A stretch of 64,000 bases of DNA from Carbonactinospora thermoautotrophica (GCF_001543895.1 NZ_JYIJ01000018.1:62001-126000), one strand, 5' to 3'; numbered from the stretch's first letter, positions 49,684 to 60,320 are shown. Numbers and translations are program-made. The notes: a model not told the origin generated them from the sequence alone.

Positions 49684-52539
49684 ATGACCGAGACGACGCA
49701 GAACAGCAGCCCCGGTACCAGCACCGCGCCGTACCGGTACACCGCCAAGCTGGCGGGTGAGATCGAGGCCAAGTGGCAGGACCGCTGGGAGCGGGAGGGA
49801 ACCTTCCAGGCCCCGAACCCGGCCGGTCCGTTGGCCGAGCCGGAGAAGGTCGCCGGGCGCCCGAAGCTGTACGTGCTGGACATGTTCCCGTACCCGTCGG
49901 GCGCGGGCCTGCACGTAGGCCACCCGCTCGGGTACATCGCCACGGACGTGTACGGCCGCTTCAAGCGGATGACCGGCCACAACGTGTTGCACGCGCTGGG
50001 GTACGACGCGTTCGGCCTGCCGGCGGAGCAGTACGCGGTCCAGACCGGTCAGCACCCGCGGATCACCACTGAGAGCAACATCGCGAACATGCGCCGCCAG
50101 CTGCGCCGCCTGGGCCTGGCGCACGACAAGCGGCGCAGCGTGGCGACCACGGACGTCCAGTTCTACCGCTGGACGCAGTGGATCTTCCTGCAGATCTACA
50201 ACGCCTGGTACGACAAGGAGCAGGACAAGGCCCGCCCGATCCATGAGCTGGTCGAGGAGTTCGAGTCCGGGCGGCGGCCCACCCCGGACGGGCGTCCGTG
50301 GCGCGAGCTGACCGAGATCGAGCGCCGCAAGCTGATCGACGACCACCGGCTGGCGTACCTGTCCGAGGCGCCGGTGAACTGGTGTCCGGGCCTGGGCACG
50401 GTGCTGGCCAACGAGGAGGTCACCGCCGACGGGCGCAGCGAGCGCGGCAACTTCCCGGTCTTCAAGCGCAGCCTGCGCCAGTGGATGATGCGCATCACCG
50501 CGTACGCGGACCGGCTGCTGGCCGACCTGGACAAGCTGGACTGGCCCGAGCCGATCAAGCTGATGCAGCGCAACTGGATCGGCCGGTCCGAGGGCGCGCA
50601 CATCGACTTTCCGGTCACCGCGCCGGACGGCTCAGAACGCAAGATCCGGGTGTTCACCACGCGCCCGGATACCGTGTTCGGCGCTACGTACATGGTGCTG
50701 GCGCCCGAACATCCGCTGGTCGACGAGCTGGTGCCCGAGGAGTGGCCGGCCGACGTGCCCGAGAAGTGGACCGGCGGCGCGCCGAACCCGCTGGCGGCGG
50801 TGTCGGGGTACCGCAAGGTGGCGCAGGCCAAGAGCGACGTCGAGCGCCAGGCCGGGGACCGGGACAAGACCGGCGTGTTCATCGGCGTGTACGCGACCAA
50901 CCCGGTCAACGGGGCGCGGATCCCGGTCTTCATCGCCGACTACGTGCTGATGGGGTACGGCACCGGCGCGATCATGGCGGTGCCCGGCGAGGACGAGCGG
51001 GACTGGGAGTTCGCCGAGACCTTCGATCTGCCGATCATCCGCACGGTCCAGCCGCCGGCCGACTTCGACGGCAAGGCGTATGCCGGCGACGGGCCGGCCA
51101 TCAACTCCGGCTTCCTGGACGGCCTGCACGTGGCCGACGCCAAGCGCAAGATCATCGAGTGGCTGGAGGCGAACGGCGTCGGCGAGGGCACGGTCACGTA
51201 CAAGCTGCGCGACTGGCTGTTCAGCCGCCAGCGGTACTGGGGCGAGCCGTTCCCGATCGTGTACGACGAGCACGACATGCCGGTGGCGCTGCCGGAGTCG
51301 ATGCTGCCGGTCGAGCTACCGGAGGTCGCGGACTACTCGCCGCGCACGTTCGACCCCGATGACGCGGACACCGACCCCGAGCCGCCGCTGGCCCGCGCCA
51401 AGGACTGGGTCGAGGTGACCCTGGACCTGGGCGACGGTCCCAAGCGGTACCGCCGGGAGACCAACACGATGCCCCAGTGGGCGGGCTCGTGCTGGTACGA
51501 GCTGCGCTACCTGGACCCAACCAACGAGGAACGGTTCTGCGACCCGGAGAACGAGCGGTACTGGATGGGCCCGCGCGGGGAAGGCCACCCGGGCGGCGTC
51601 GACCTGTACGTGGGCGGCGTCGAGCACGCGGTGCTGCACCTGCTGTACGCGCGGTTCTGGCACAAGGTGCTGTACGACCTGGGCCACGTGTCGTCGAGCG
51701 AGCCGTTCTACCGGCTGTTCAACCAGGGCTACATCCAGGCGTACGCGTACACCGACGAGCGCGGCGCGTACGTCCCGGCGGCCGAGGTCGAGGAGATCGA
51801 CGGCAAGTTCTACTGGCAGGGCAAGCCCGTCCGCCAGGAGTACGGCAAGATGGGCAAGTCCCTGAAGAACGTGGTCACCCCCGACGAGATGTGCGAGGAG
51901 TACGGGGCGGACACGTTCCGGTTGTACGAGATGTCCATGGGCCCGCTGGACGTGTCCCGGCCCTGGGAGACCCGCGCGGTCGTCGGCTCGTTCCGGTTCC
52001 TGCAGCGGGTGTGGCGCAACCTGATCGACGAGGAGACCGGCGCGATCCGGGTCGTCGACGAGCCCGCCGACGACGACACCCGCAAGCTCCTGCACCGGAC
52101 CATCGACGGGGTGCGGGCCGACATGGAGAACCTGCGGTTCAACACCGCGATCGCCAAGATCATCGAGCTGAACAACCATCTGGTGAAGCTGGACCGCCCG
52201 GTGCCGCGCGAGGTCGCCGAGCCGCTGGTGCTGATGCTGGCCCCGCTGGCCCCGCACGTCGCCGAGGAGCTGTGGGAGCAGTTGGGGCACGACAAGTCGC
52301 TGGCGTACGAGCCGTTCCCGGTCGCCGACCCGCGCTGGCTGGTCGAGGACGAGGTCACCTGCGTGGTCCAGGTCGCCGGCAAGCTGCGCGACCGCCTGCA
52401 GGTGCCGCCGACGATCTCTGAGGCCGAGCTGGAGAAGCTGGCCCTGGAGTCGGCCGCGGTGCAGCGGGCGCTCGGCGGCAAGCCGGTCCGCAAGGTGATC
52501 GTGCGCGCGCCCAAGCTGGTGAACGTGGTGCCGGGCTGA
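49684..52539 (+). CDS. leuS: Leucyl-tRNA synthetase
   Basis: A 951-aa class I synthetase charging tRNA-Leu. The HIGH-type motif is [10 protein letters not shown] (about residue 75). A CP1 editing domain with [20 protein letters not shown] (about 320-345) hydrolyses mischarged tRNA. The KMSKS motif appears as KMGKSLKN (about 722). A C-terminal anticodon-binding domain follows. ATG 49684 is preceded by GAGGA. It is controlled by the attenuator upstream. In related genomes it lies close to tRNA-Ala; here 27 kb of accessory DNA separates them. Confidence 0.96.
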   Translation: MTETTQNSSPGTSTAPYRYTAKLAGEIEAKWQDRWEREGTFQAPNPAGPLAEPEKVAGRPKLYVLDMFPYPSGAGLHVGHPLGYIATDVYGRFKRMTGHNVLHALGYDAFGLPAEQYAVQTGQHPRITTESNIANMRRQLRRLGLAHDKRRSVATTDVQFYRWTQWIFLQIYNAWYDKEQDKARPIHELVEEFESGRRPTPDGRPWRELTEIERRKLIDDHRLAYLSEAPVNWCPGLGTVLANEEVTADGRSERGNFPVFKRSLRQWMMRITAYADRLLADLDKLDWPEPIKLMQRNWIGRSEGAHIDFPVTAPDGSERKIRVFTTRPDTVFGATYMVLAPEHPLVDELVPEEWPADVPEKWTGGAPNPLAAVSGYRKVAQAKSDVERQAGDRDKTGVFIGVYATNPVNGARIPVFIADYVLMGYGTGAIMAVPGEDERDWEFAETFDLPIIRTVQPPADFDGKAYAGDGPAINSGFLDGLHVADAKRKIIEWLEANGVGEGTVTYKLRDWLFSRQRYWGEPFPIVYDEHDMPVALPESMLPVELPEVADYSPRTFDPDDADTDPEPPLARAKDWVEVTLDLGDGPKRYRRETNTMPQWAGSCWYELRYLDPTNEERFCDPENERYWMGPRGEGHPGGVDLYVGGVEHAVLHLLYARFWHKVLYDLGHVSSSEPFYRLFNQGYIQAYAYTDERGAYVPAAEVEEIDGKFYWQGKPVRQEYGKMGKSLKNVVTPDEMCEEYGADTFRLYEMSMGPLDVSRPWETRAVVGSFRFLQRVWRNLIDEETGAIRVVDEPADDDTRKLLHRTIDGVRADMENLRFNTAIAKIIELNNHLVKLDRPVPREVAEPLVLMLAPLAPHVAEELWEQLGHDKSLAYEPFPVADPRWLVEDEVTCVVQVAGKLRDRLQVPPTISEAELEKLALESAAVQRALGGKPVRKVIVRAPKLVNVVPG

Positions 52540-52552
52540 CGTTGTCGCGTGT

Positions 52553-52579
52553 CCGCCCCCGCCGTCCCGGCGGGGGCGG
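52553..52579 (+). terminator. leuS terminator hairpin
   Basis: CCGCCCCCGCC (52553-52563) pairs perfectly with GGCGGGGGCGG (52569-52579) around a 5-nt loop, 13 nt after the leuS stop. No T-tract. Confidence 0.65.
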
Positions 52580-52706
52580 CGTCCTGGTTCACGTCTTCTG
52601 GCGCTGCTGGTTCGTCCGGGTCGTGCCCTGTCCCCCGATTGCCGGATGGGGTGGACTTCAGGTATGCGCTGACGTGAACTGATCGGCCCGCGAATAACCT
52701 GCCTGT

Positions 52707-53549
52707 ATGAGGCAACGTGTCGCGATCGTCACGGACTCCACCGCGTGCCTGCCGCAGGAGTTCGCGGCGCGGTTGGGCGTCACCGTCGTCCCGCTCAAGG
52801 TCCAGATCGGCGAGCGGTCGCTGGACGAGGACCGGGTGACCCCTGGCGCCGTGGCCGCGGCGCTGCGCGAGAAGGCGCGCGTCGCCACCTCGCAGCCTCC
52901 GCCGTCGGCGTTCTTCGGGGCCTACCGGCAGGCGGTCGCGGCCGGGGCCGGGGCGATCGTGTCGATCCACCTGTCCGGCGAGCTGTCCGGGACCTGCGAC
53001 TCCGCGCGGCTGGCCGCCGAGCAGGTCGAGGTGCCGGTGCGGGTGATCGACTCACGGCTGGTCGGGATGGGGCTCGGGTACGCGGTCATGACCGCGGCGG
53101 AGGCCGCCCGCGCCGGTGCGGGCCTCGACGACGTCGTCGCCGCGGCCGAGCGGCGCTGCCGGGTCACGACCGGCTACTTCTACGTGGACACGCTGGAGTA
53201 CCTGCGGTGCGGCGGGCGCATCGGCGCCGCCCAGGCGTTCCTGGGGTCGGCGCTCGCGATCAAGCCGCTGCTGCACCTCGTGGACGGCCGCATCCAGCCG
53301 TTGGAGAAGGTCCGTACCGCGACCCGCGCGATCTGCCGGCTGGAGGAGATCGTCGTCGAACAGGCCGGCGACCGGCCGGTCGACCTCGCGGTGCACCACC
53401 TGGCCGCACCGGAACGCGCCGCCGCGCTGGCCGCACGGCTGCGGGCGAGGATCCCGGCGGTGGGTGAGGCGTACGTGGCCGAGGTGGGGGCCGTCATCGG
53501 CGCCCACGTCGGTCCGGGTTTGCTCGCGGTCGTGCTCGCGCCGCGCTGA
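52707..53549 (+). CDS. DegV family fatty-acid-binding protein
   Basis: A 280-aa DegV/FakB-type protein. These proteins bind a fatty acid and present it to a DAK-type kinase. Conserved features are VAIVTDSTACLP at the N-terminus, TSQPPPSAFFGAYRQAV, VSIHLSGELSGTCDSARLAA, DTLEYLRCGGRIGAAQAFLG and a Gly-rich C-terminus. It lies downstream of leuS in the usual actinobacterial order; no kinase partner is in the window. ATG 52707. Confidence 0.9.
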   Translation: MRQRVAIVTDSTACLPQEFAARLGVTVVPLKVQIGERSLDEDRVTPGAVAAALREKARVATSQPPPSAFFGAYRQAVAAGAGAIVSIHLSGELSGTCDSARLAAEQVEVPVRVIDSRLVGMGLGYAVMTAAEAARAGAGLDDVVAAAERRCRVTTGYFYVDTLEYLRCGGRIGAAQAFLGSALAIKPLLHLVDGRIQPLEKVRTATRAICRLEEIVVEQAGDRPVDLAVHHLAAPERAAALAARLRARIPAVGEAYVAEVGAVIGAHVGPGLLAVVLAPR

Positions 53550-53624
53550 CCCGCTGGGTGGCGGCCGGCAGGTGGTCGCGGCAGGCGGCTCCCGGGCCGC
53601 CCGGCGGTCGCGGGCGAGCCGGCC

Positions 53625-54821
53625 TCACCAGGTGACCGGAAGCGCCTCCAGGCCGCCGGTCAGGAGAGAGTCGCGCAGCCGCAGCTCCTCCAGCGGTACG
53701 GCGAGCCGCAGCGTCGGGAAGCGCCAAAACAGTGTGCCGAACACCGCCTGCAGCTCGACCCGGGCCAGGCTCGCCCCGGCGCAGAACCGTGGCCCGTGTC
53801 CGAACATCACGTGCGGGTTCTGCTCACGCGTGACGTCGAACCGGTCCGGCTCCGGGAAGACCGCCTCGTCCCGGTTGGCGGGCTCGAGGGCGAGCAGGAC
53901 GAGGTCGCCGGCCCGGATCGTCACGCCGCCGATCTCGATGTCGGCGCGCGCGTACCGGGGGATCACACCCTGGCTCGGGGCGGCCACGCGCAGGATCTCC
54001 TCCACGGTGCGCGGCACGAGGGAGGGGTCGGCCTGGAGGGCCGCGCGCTGCTCAGGGTGGGTCAGCAGGAGCAGCACGCCGAAGTCGATCCTGGCCACGG
54101 TGGTCTCGTGCCCGGCGAACAGCAGGCCGACCGCCAGCTGGATCATCTCGTCCTCGCTGAGCTGCCCGTGCTCGTCGCGGGCGGCGACCAGGTCGGAGAT
54201 CACGTCCTCGCCGGGGTGCCGCCGCTTGCGCTCGATGAGCCCATACATGTACTCGGCGAGCTGCTGGTACGCCGCGGCAGCCCGGGTGCCGTCGAACATC
54301 TCGGCGGACTCGTCGGCCCACGTGCGGAAGACCTGCCGGTCCTCGTATGGCACGCCGAGCAGCTCGCAGATGACCAGCACCGGCAGCGGGAACGAGAATG
54401 TCTCGTGGAAATCGGCGGGCGGCGCCTGGCGCTCCAGCTCGTCCAGCAGCTCGTCGACCAGGGCCTGCACCCGGGGCCGCAGCATCTCCATGCGACGGGC
54501 CGTGAACGACCGGGTCATCAGCCGGCGGAGACGCGCGTGGTCTTCCTCCTCGGTCGTGTAGTTCCCGGTCGGGCCGCCCAGGAACGCCGAGTTCGAGAAC
54601 CGCGCCGCCTGGTCCGGGTCCGGGTGCGAGCGGCCCAGCCGCCGGTCCGCGAGCAGGGTCTTCACGTCCTCGTACCGGGTCACGAGCCAGCCTACGTCAC
54701 CGGCTGGTGTCCGTACCGGTGTGATGGGGTGCGTCTTCTGCAGCTGGTGGAACAACGGCGCGGTCCGCAGGAGGTCCGGGCGGTCGAACGGGAGGGCGGG
54801 AAGCTCGTCGAAGACGGTCAT
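53625..54821 (-). CDS. Cytochrome P450
   Basis: A 398-aa bacterial P450. The I-helix oxygen-activation motif is AGHETT at 236-241, the ExxR is E275-R278 (EEILR), and the heme loop is FGHGPRFCAGASLAR with axial Cys347. Overall it resembles CYP105/107-like enzymes that hydroxylate small molecules. No ferredoxin gene is adjacent. Its ATG overlaps the stop of the upstream marR gene (ATGA), so the two form an operon. The substrate is unknown; control by a MarR protein suggests induction by a xenobiotic or natural product. Confidence 0.92.
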   Translation of the reverse strand: MTVFDELPALPFDRPDLLRTAPLFHQLQKTHPITPVRTPAGDVGWLVTRYEDVKTLLADRRLGRSHPDPDQAARFSNSAFLGGPTGNYTTEEEDHARLRRLMTRSFTARRMEMLRPRVQALVDELLDELERQAPPADFHETFSFPLPVLVICELLGVPYEDRQVFRTWADESAEMFDGTRAAAAYQQLAEYMYGLIERKRRHPGEDVISDLVAARDEHGQLSEDEMIQLAVGLLFAGHETTVARIDFGVLLLLTHPEQRAALQADPSLVPRTVEEILRVAAPSQGVIPRYARADIEIGGVTIRAGDLVLLALEPANRDEAVFPEPDRFDVTREQNPHVMFGHGPRFCAGASLARVELQAVFGTLFWRFPTLRLAVPLEELRLRDSLLTGGLEALPVTW

Positions 54822-55336
54822 GGGCGCTGCCTTTCGGGTCGGGTGCGGTGGGTGTCCTCGGGCTGGCCGTAGGGGCGGTACGGGAGCAGGACGGGAACCG
54901 TCTCGGGCTCCTCGTGGCCGACGACCAGCGCCTGGTACAGACCGTCGAGGGCGTCGAGCAGCTGGGTGGCCTGTTCCGCCGGCTGGTCCCGAAGCAGCCG
55001 GCGCAGCGCGTCGTCGACGGGGCGCTGGACACGCTCGGCGATGACGGCCCGAACCTGGTCCGGCGGGCGGACGAGCGTGCGCCGCCGGTCCGCGGGGTCC
55101 GGCACGGTCTCGAGCGCGCCGAGAGCGCGCAACCTCGCGACCGCCGTGGACACGCGGCTCTGGGCGAAGCCGGTGCGCGCGGTGATCTCGCCGATGGTCG
55201 AGTCCGGGTGCTGCAGGACATCGGCGACGACCGCCACCTCGCCCGAGGAGAGGCGGGGATCGGTCGTGTCCCGCAACTCGCTCATGGCGATGTCTACCAG
55301 TTTCCGGCCGAGGAGCAGGAGTTCGCGAGCATTCAT
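54818..55336 (-). CDS. MarR-family regulator of the P450 operon
   Basis: A 172-aa winged-helix protein: IGEITARTGFAQSRVSTAVA (recognition helix) and the wing DPADRRRTLVRPPD. ATG 55336 was chosen because the operator-like palindrome lies directly upstream; the open frame continues much further upstream but is then antisense to comEA. Translation is coupled to the P450 gene. Confidence 0.87.
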   Translation of the reverse strand: MNARELLLLGRKLVDIAMSELRDTTDPRLSSGEVAVVADVLQHPDSTIGEITARTGFAQSRVSTAVARLRALGALETVPDPADRRRTLVRPPDQVRAVIAERVQRPVDDALRRLLRDQPAEQATQLLDALDGLYQALVVGHEEPETVPVLLPYRPYGQPEDTHRTRPERQRP

Positions 55337-55337
55337 A

Positions 55338-55359
55338 TCTCCAAAGATATATCTGGAGA
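55338..55359. promoter_or_regulatory. Operator-like palindrome at the marR-P450 start
   Basis: TCTCCA (55338-55343) and TGGAGA (55354-55359) are separated by a 10-bp AT-rich core containing ATATAT. In a GC-rich genome this AT-rich dyad next to the marR start and in the intergenic region shared with comEA is a good candidate MarR operator. Confidence 0.6.
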
Positions 55360-55456
55360 GATGAGCTATCAGGATTCTGGCGATGTAGCGGCTACTTCGT
55401 CCACAGTTTTTTCCGCCATCCTGCTTCACACGCTTTGCCGCACCTAGCGTCGAAGC

Positions 55457-56548
55457 ATGACGATCTTCGTGCGTCACCAGTCGCCCCCGCCGCTCGCTGA
55501 GATAGCCCGGCGCCGGCTCCTGGCCCTGTCCGGCTTGCCCAGCTCGCCGCCGGGGCCAGCCGAGGCCGCGCCGCCCGAGGAGCCGGCGATGGACGAGCAC
55601 GCCAGCGGACGCGCCGCCGCTGCGCCCGCGTCCGGTACGCCGGGGGCCACGGTGAACGAGGGCGGTCCGGCGCCGGGCACGGGACCGGACACCGGAGTCC
55701 GGGGAACAGCACCGGGATCGGGTGGCCCGGCGGCGGACGCGGACGGCCCGGATGACGACGGCGTGGAGGCGGGCACCGGCGGCCGGCGAGCACGCGGCGG
55801 TGCGGCGGCGCGTCCCGGTCCGCCGGGGCCGAGCCCAGGCAGGCCGGTGGCGAGCCGGCTCCGCGACGCCGTCGCCGATCACGTCCCGCTCCCGCTCCGC
55901 GCCGCCCGCTGGGACCTGCCCGCGAGGGCTTTGGGCGTGCTGGCGTTGATCCTCGCCGGCGGTGTCGCCTGGAGCCTGGTCCACCTGTGGCGATCCCAGC
56001 CCGAACCGGTCGCCCCCGCGCGGGTACCCGTCGTCGCCACCGGGATCCGCGCCGGCCCTGCCCCACCGGCCGCGCTCCCGTCCACCGGTCCGCCCGCCAG
56101 CCCGGCGCTCATCGTGGTTCACGTCGCGGGCAAGGTACGCCACCCGGGCATCGTGCGCCTCCCCGCTGGCTCCCGGGTCATCGACGCCCTCGCCGCCGCC
56201 GGCGGCCCCGCCCAGGGTGTCGACCTGACCTCGCTCAATCTGGCCCGCCTCCTCACGGACGGGGAGCAGGTTCTGGTCGGCGTCGCCGCGGGAGCCGGCT
56301 CGGGTGCCGGCCAGCAGGCTGTTGGCACCGGCCCACCGCCGTCCGGCGCCGGCGGCCTGGTGGACCTCAACACGGCCACCCTGGAACAGCTGGAACAGCT
56401 CCCCGGCGTCGGCTCGGTGCTCGCCCAGCGGATCCTCGACTGGCGCGCCCAGCACGGGCGCTTCACCTCCATCGACCAGCTCCGCGAGGTCAGCGGCATC
56501 GGCGAGCGCCGGTTCACCGACCTGAAGCACCGCGTCCGGGTGTCCTGA
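55457..56548 (+). CDS. comEA: ComEA-type DNA-binding competence protein
   Basis: 363 aa. A long disordered cytoplasmic N-terminus (1-150) leads to one transmembrane helix (LGVLALILAGGVAWSLVHLW). An SLBB-like domain (IVVHVAGKVRHPGIVRLPAG) and a C-terminal double helix-hairpin-helix (VDLNTATLEQLEQLPGVGSV, QLREVSGIGERRFTDLK) follow. It binds incoming double-stranded DNA outside the membrane. It is followed by comEC and holA, the standard arrangement. The ATG 55457 ribosome site is weak. Confidence 0.92.
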   Translation: MTIFVRHQSPPPLAEIARRRLLALSGLPSSPPGPAEAAPPEEPAMDEHASGRAAAAPASGTPGATVNEGGPAPGTGPDTGVRGTAPGSGGPAADADGPDDDGVEAGTGGRRARGGAAARPGPPGPSPGRPVASRLRDAVADHVPLPLRAARWDLPARALGVLALILAGGVAWSLVHLWRSQPEPVAPARVPVVATGIRAGPAPPAALPSTGPPASPALIVVHVAGKVRHPGIVRLPAGSRVIDALAAAGGPAQGVDLTSLNLARLLTDGEQVLVGVAAGAGSGAGQQAVGTGPPPSGAGGLVDLNTATLEQLEQLPGVGSVLAQRILDWRAQHGRFTSIDQLREVSGIGERRFTDLKHRVRVS

Positions 56549-56689
56549 AAGACCCGCCTGCCCGGGCTCTACCCACCTGCCCGGGTCTCTTCGCCGGGGT
56601 GATGCCGGCTCGCGGCAGTCTCGGTTCGCCGGCTGGCCGGGCAGCGTTCGTCGGCTGGGCGGTTCCCGGCCCCCGGAGGTGATGTCCCT

Positions 56690-59227
56690 GTGCGCGTAGA
56701 TCCACGCGATGACTCCCGGCCGGCGCACCTGTTGACCCGGTGGCACCGGGCTCTCGACCGGTTACCCGATGGAGGGCGCCTGGACCGGCAGCCGGCGCGT
56801 TCGCGACCGGCCCGCGAAGTGCCCGCCGAGATACCCCCTGACCTGCGGCTGGTACCGGGAACGCTCGCGCTGTGGGCGGGGAACGGGGTGTGCCTGGGCC
56901 TGCCGCCGCCGGCGGCGCTGGCGGGCGGCGGATGCGTCCTGGCGGTGGCCGGGCTGCTCCTGCTGTCATGGCGGCGCCGGTGGACGCGCATCCTGGCCGG
57001 GGCGCTCGCCTGCGCAGCGGCCGGCGCCTCGGTGGCGGGCATCCGGGTGGCCGGGCTGCTCGCCGGGCCGGTGCCGGAGCTGGCCGGGCAGTCGGTCGTT
57101 GCAGAGCTGGTCGTCACGGGGGATCCGGAACGGGGGGAACCGCGGGTCCGCGGCTCTGCTCTCGCCCGGGCCGTGGTCACCGTCCCCGCCCGCCTGGTCT
57201 CGGTGACGTCCGGCCGACGGACGTACGCCGTGCGCAGCCCGGTGATCGTGCGGGCCTACGGGCCCGGCTGGAGCGACCTGGTTCCCAGCACGCGGGTGCG
57301 GGTGAGCGGCCGGCTCGATCCCGGCCGGCCCGAACGCGGGGTCGTGGCCACTCTGACCCCGCGCGGCCCGGTGGCCGTCGTGGCCGGACCGTCACGGGTC
57401 CAGGAGCTGGCCAGCCGGTTGCGTTCCGGGCTACGCGGGGCGGTCGGCGAACTGCCACCGGACGTGCGCGGGCTGGTGCCGGCCCTGGTCGTCGGCGACA
57501 CCAGCGGGATGCCGGCCGACCTGGTCGAGGACTTCCGCACGGCTGGGCTCAGCCACGTGACTGCTGTCTCGGGTTTCAACGTCGCCGTGGTCTTCGGGGT
57601 CGCCCTGCTGGCCGCGCGCTGGTGCGGCCTGACCAGGACCGCGCCGCTGGTGGGGGCGGCGGCGATCGCCGGATTCGTGCTGCTCGCCCGGCCGCAGCCC
57701 AGCGTGTTGCGCGCCGCCGCCATGGGCCTGCTCACCGTGGTCGCTCTCCTGACGGGGCGCCGCAAGCAAGCGGTGTCCGCGCTGTGCGTCGCCGTACTGG
57801 TGCTGCTGCTCGCCGACCCGTGGCTCGCGCGTTCGTACGGGTTCGCGCTGTCCGTTCTCGCGACGTGCGGGATCCTGCTGCTGGCTCCGCGGTGGCGCGC
57901 GGCGCTCGCCCGCCGGCTGCCCGGCCCGCTGGCCGACGGGATCGCCGTCCCGGCGGCGGCTGAGGTGGCCTGCGCCCCGGTGGTCGCGATGCTGTCCGCC
58001 CACGTGAGCCTGGTGGCGATACCCGCCAATCTGCTCGCCGCCCCGGCCGTGGCACCCGCCACGATCTTCGGGCTGCTCGCCACGCTGGCCGCCCCGATCC
58101 ACCACGGCGCCGCCGAGCTGCTGGGCCGGCTCGCCGGGCTGGCCGCCCGCTGGATCGTGACCGTGGCGCGGCACGCCGCCGCGCTTCCCGGCGCGGCGGT
58201 GAGCTGGCCCGGCGGGGTGACGGGCGCCGTCACCCTGGCGGGTGTGCTGCTGGTTGTGCTGCTCCTCGCGCCGTACGCGCTGCGGCACCGGGCGGTGACC
58301 GCGCTCACCGTCGCGCTGGTGGCCGTGTGGGCCGTGCGGCCCGTCCTCCCCGACGGCTGGCCGCCGCGGGGATGGGTGGCGGTGGCGTGCGACGTGGGCC
58401 AAGGCGACGCACTCGTCTTGGCCGCCGGAGAAGGGGTCGGCATCGTGGTCGACACCGGGCCGGACCCGCGTGCCGTCGACCGGTGCTTGCGTGATCTCGG
58501 CGTCCGGCGCGTCCCGCTGATCCTGCTCACCCACTTTCACGCCGACCACGTCGAAGGGCTCCCCGGGGTGCTGCGCGGCCGCCACGTGGGTGAGATCGAG
58601 GTGGGTCTGGTGCCCGAGCCTCGTGGCGAGGTGCGGCGGGTCGAACGCTGGGCCCGGGCGGCCGGTGTCCCGGTGACCCGCGCCGCGATCGGGGAGCAAC
58701 GCCGGATCGGCGACCTGAGCTGGCGCGTGCTGTGGCCGGCCCGCGTGATCCGCGGCGAGGGGTCCGTGCCGAACAACGCCAGCCTGGTGGTACTCGCCGA
58801 ACGCGCCGGCGTGCGGATGCTGCTCACCGGCGACCTCGAGACCGCCGCCCAGCGGGCCCTGCTGCAGCAGGAGCCGACCCTCCGCGCGGACGTACTCAAG
58901 GTTCCGCATCACGGCTCCGCGTTCCAGGACCCGCGCCTTACCTGGACGGTTCAGCCGCGCCTCGCGCTGATCCCGGTCGGTCGCGACAACCCCTACGGCC
59001 ATCCGGCGCCCAGCACGCTCGTCCTGCTTCGGGCCACGGGCGCGCGCGTGCTGCGCACCGACACCGACGGGGAGATCGCCGTCGTGGGGTCTGCCGGCCG
59101 GCTCGGGGTGGTGACCCGCTCGACCTCGAAGCGCCGGGCGCGTCGCCGCCGGTTCCCGGGGCCGCCCATCACGGTGGCGGCGGAGGGTTGCCGGACCGTC
59201 CCCGGGACGTGGAATGCTGGCTTTTGA
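56690..59227 (+). CDS. comEC: ComEC DNA-uptake channel
   Basis: An 845-aa polytopic protein. An N-terminal DUF4131-like region is followed by the competence channel domain (GLSHVTAVSGFNVAVVFGVA is the family signature) with about ten transmembrane helices. A C-terminal metallo-beta-lactamase-like domain with HFHADHVEGLPG and KVPHHGSAFQDP probably degrades the non-transported strand. GTG 56690 follows GGAGGTGA by 7 nt. The stop overlaps the holA start. Confidence 0.93.
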   Translation: MRVDPRDDSRPAHLLTRWHRALDRLPDGGRLDRQPARSRPAREVPAEIPPDLRLVPGTLALWAGNGVCLGLPPPAALAGGGCVLAVAGLLLLSWRRRWTRILAGALACAAAGASVAGIRVAGLLAGPVPELAGQSVVAELVVTGDPERGEPRVRGSALARAVVTVPARLVSVTSGRRTYAVRSPVIVRAYGPGWSDLVPSTRVRVSGRLDPGRPERGVVATLTPRGPVAVVAGPSRVQELASRLRSGLRGAVGELPPDVRGLVPALVVGDTSGMPADLVEDFRTAGLSHVTAVSGFNVAVVFGVALLAARWCGLTRTAPLVGAAAIAGFVLLARPQPSVLRAAAMGLLTVVALLTGRRKQAVSALCVAVLVLLLADPWLARSYGFALSVLATCGILLLAPRWRAALARRLPGPLADGIAVPAAAEVACAPVVAMLSAHVSLVAIPANLLAAPAVAPATIFGLLATLAAPIHHGAAELLGRLAGLAARWIVTVARHAAALPGAAVSWPGGVTGAVTLAGVLLVVLLLAPYALRHRAVTALTVALVAVWAVRPVLPDGWPPRGWVAVACDVGQGDALVLAAGEGVGIVVDTGPDPRAVDRCLRDLGVRRVPLILLTHFHADHVEGLPGVLRGRHVGEIEVGLVPEPRGEVRRVERWARAAGVPVTRAAIGEQRRIGDLSWRVLWPARVIRGEGSVPNNASLVVLAERAGVRMLLTGDLETAAQRALLQQEPTLRADVLKVPHHGSAFQDPRLTWTVQPRLALIPVGRDNPYGHPAPSTLVLLRATGARVLRTDTDGEIAVVGSAGRLGVVTRSTSKRRARRRRFPGPPITVAAEGCRTVPGTWNAGF

Positions 59228-60195
59228 TGACCAGCAACATCACGGTACCCGGACCCGTCACGCTCGTGGTGGGCCAGGAAGAGCTCCTCCTCGACCGGGC
59301 GGTCGCCGGCCTGACCGCCGCCGTGCGCGCGCAGGACCAGGACGCCGACGTGCGCGACGTCACCGGCCTCGCCGCGGGGGAGTTCGGCGAGCTGGTGAGC
59401 CCTTCGCTGTTCGCCACCCGCAAGGTCGTGGTGATCCGGGCCGCACAGGACCTGCCGGCCGCGGTGGCGAACGAGGTGATCGCGTACCTGGCCGACCCGT
59501 CCGAGGACGTGGCGCTCATCTTGGTGCATGCCGGAGCCGCCAAGGGCAAGGCGCTGCTGGAGGCGGCGAAGAAGGCCGGGGCTCGGGAGATCGCGTGCCC
59601 GAAGATCACCAAACCGAGCGAGCGGATCGCGTTCGTGCGAGGTGAGTTCCAGGCGGCCAAGCGCAAGATCAGTGAGGACGCGGCGCGCGCCCTCCTGGAC
59701 GCGGTCGGCACCGATCTGCGCGAGCTCGCGGCTGCCTGCAGCCAGCTGATCGCCGACACAGAGGGGCCGATCACGGCCGAGGTGGTGGGCAGGTACTACA
59801 CCGGCCGCGTCGAGGTCACCAGCTTCACCGTGGCCGACCGGGCAGTCGAGGGACGCACCGCCGAGGCGCTCGAGCAGCTGCGCTGGGCCCTGTCGATCGG
59901 TGTCGCCCCCGTGCTCATCACGAGCGCCCTCGCGCAGGGGGTCCGGAGCATCGCCAAGGTGGCCGGCGCGCCCCGCGGCATGCGTCCGGCCGACCTGGCG
60001 AAGGAGCTCGGCATGCCGCCCTGGAAGCTCGACCGGGTGCGCCAGCAGGCCCGCGGCTGGACCGGAGAGTCGATCGCCCGCGCCCTCCAGGCGGTCGCCG
60101 AAGCCGACGCCGCGGTCAAGGGCGGTGGCGGTGACCCGGATTACGCGCTCGAAAGGGCCGTGGTGACCGTCGCCCGCTGCCGCGGAGGACGCTGA
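59227..60195 (+). CDS. holA: DNA polymerase III subunit delta
   Basis: A 322-aa clamp-loader delta subunit that opens the beta clamp. The N-terminal AAA-like domain without Walker function begins GPVTLVVGQEELLLDRAV. Conserved SPSLFATRKVVVIRAAQDLP and the C-terminal helical collar (MPPWKLDRVRQQARGW) match actinobacterial HolA. ATG 59227 shares bases with the comEC stop (TGATG). An upstream in-frame extension to 58732 is inside comEC and rejected. Confidence 0.93.
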   Translation: MTSNITVPGPVTLVVGQEELLLDRAVAGLTAAVRAQDQDADVRDVTGLAAGEFGELVSPSLFATRKVVVIRAAQDLPAAVANEVIAYLADPSEDVALILVHAGAAKGKALLEAAKKAGAREIACPKITKPSERIAFVRGEFQAAKRKISEDAARALLDAVGTDLRELAAACSQLIADTEGPITAEVVGRYYTGRVEVTSFTVADRAVEGRTAEALEQLRWALSIGVAPVLITSALAQGVRSIAKVAGAPRGMRPADLAKELGMPPWKLDRVRQQARGWTGESIARALQAVAEADAAVKGGGGDPDYALERAVVTVARCRGGR

Positions 60196-60320
60196 CCACC
60201 CGCCACCGGCTGCCGGCCAGCGGTCGGTCGCCCGGCGGGAGCCCGGGCGGTGGAACCCCCGTCGGCGGGCAGGGGGTCACCCGGCTGGAAAAGGCGAAAA
60301 GACAGCGGAAAAGGACAGTA

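Noticed and set aside
55337-56746. N-terminal extension of the MarR frame to 56746
   Set aside because: The extension is antisense to comEA and low in complexity; the MarR fold begins at 55336.
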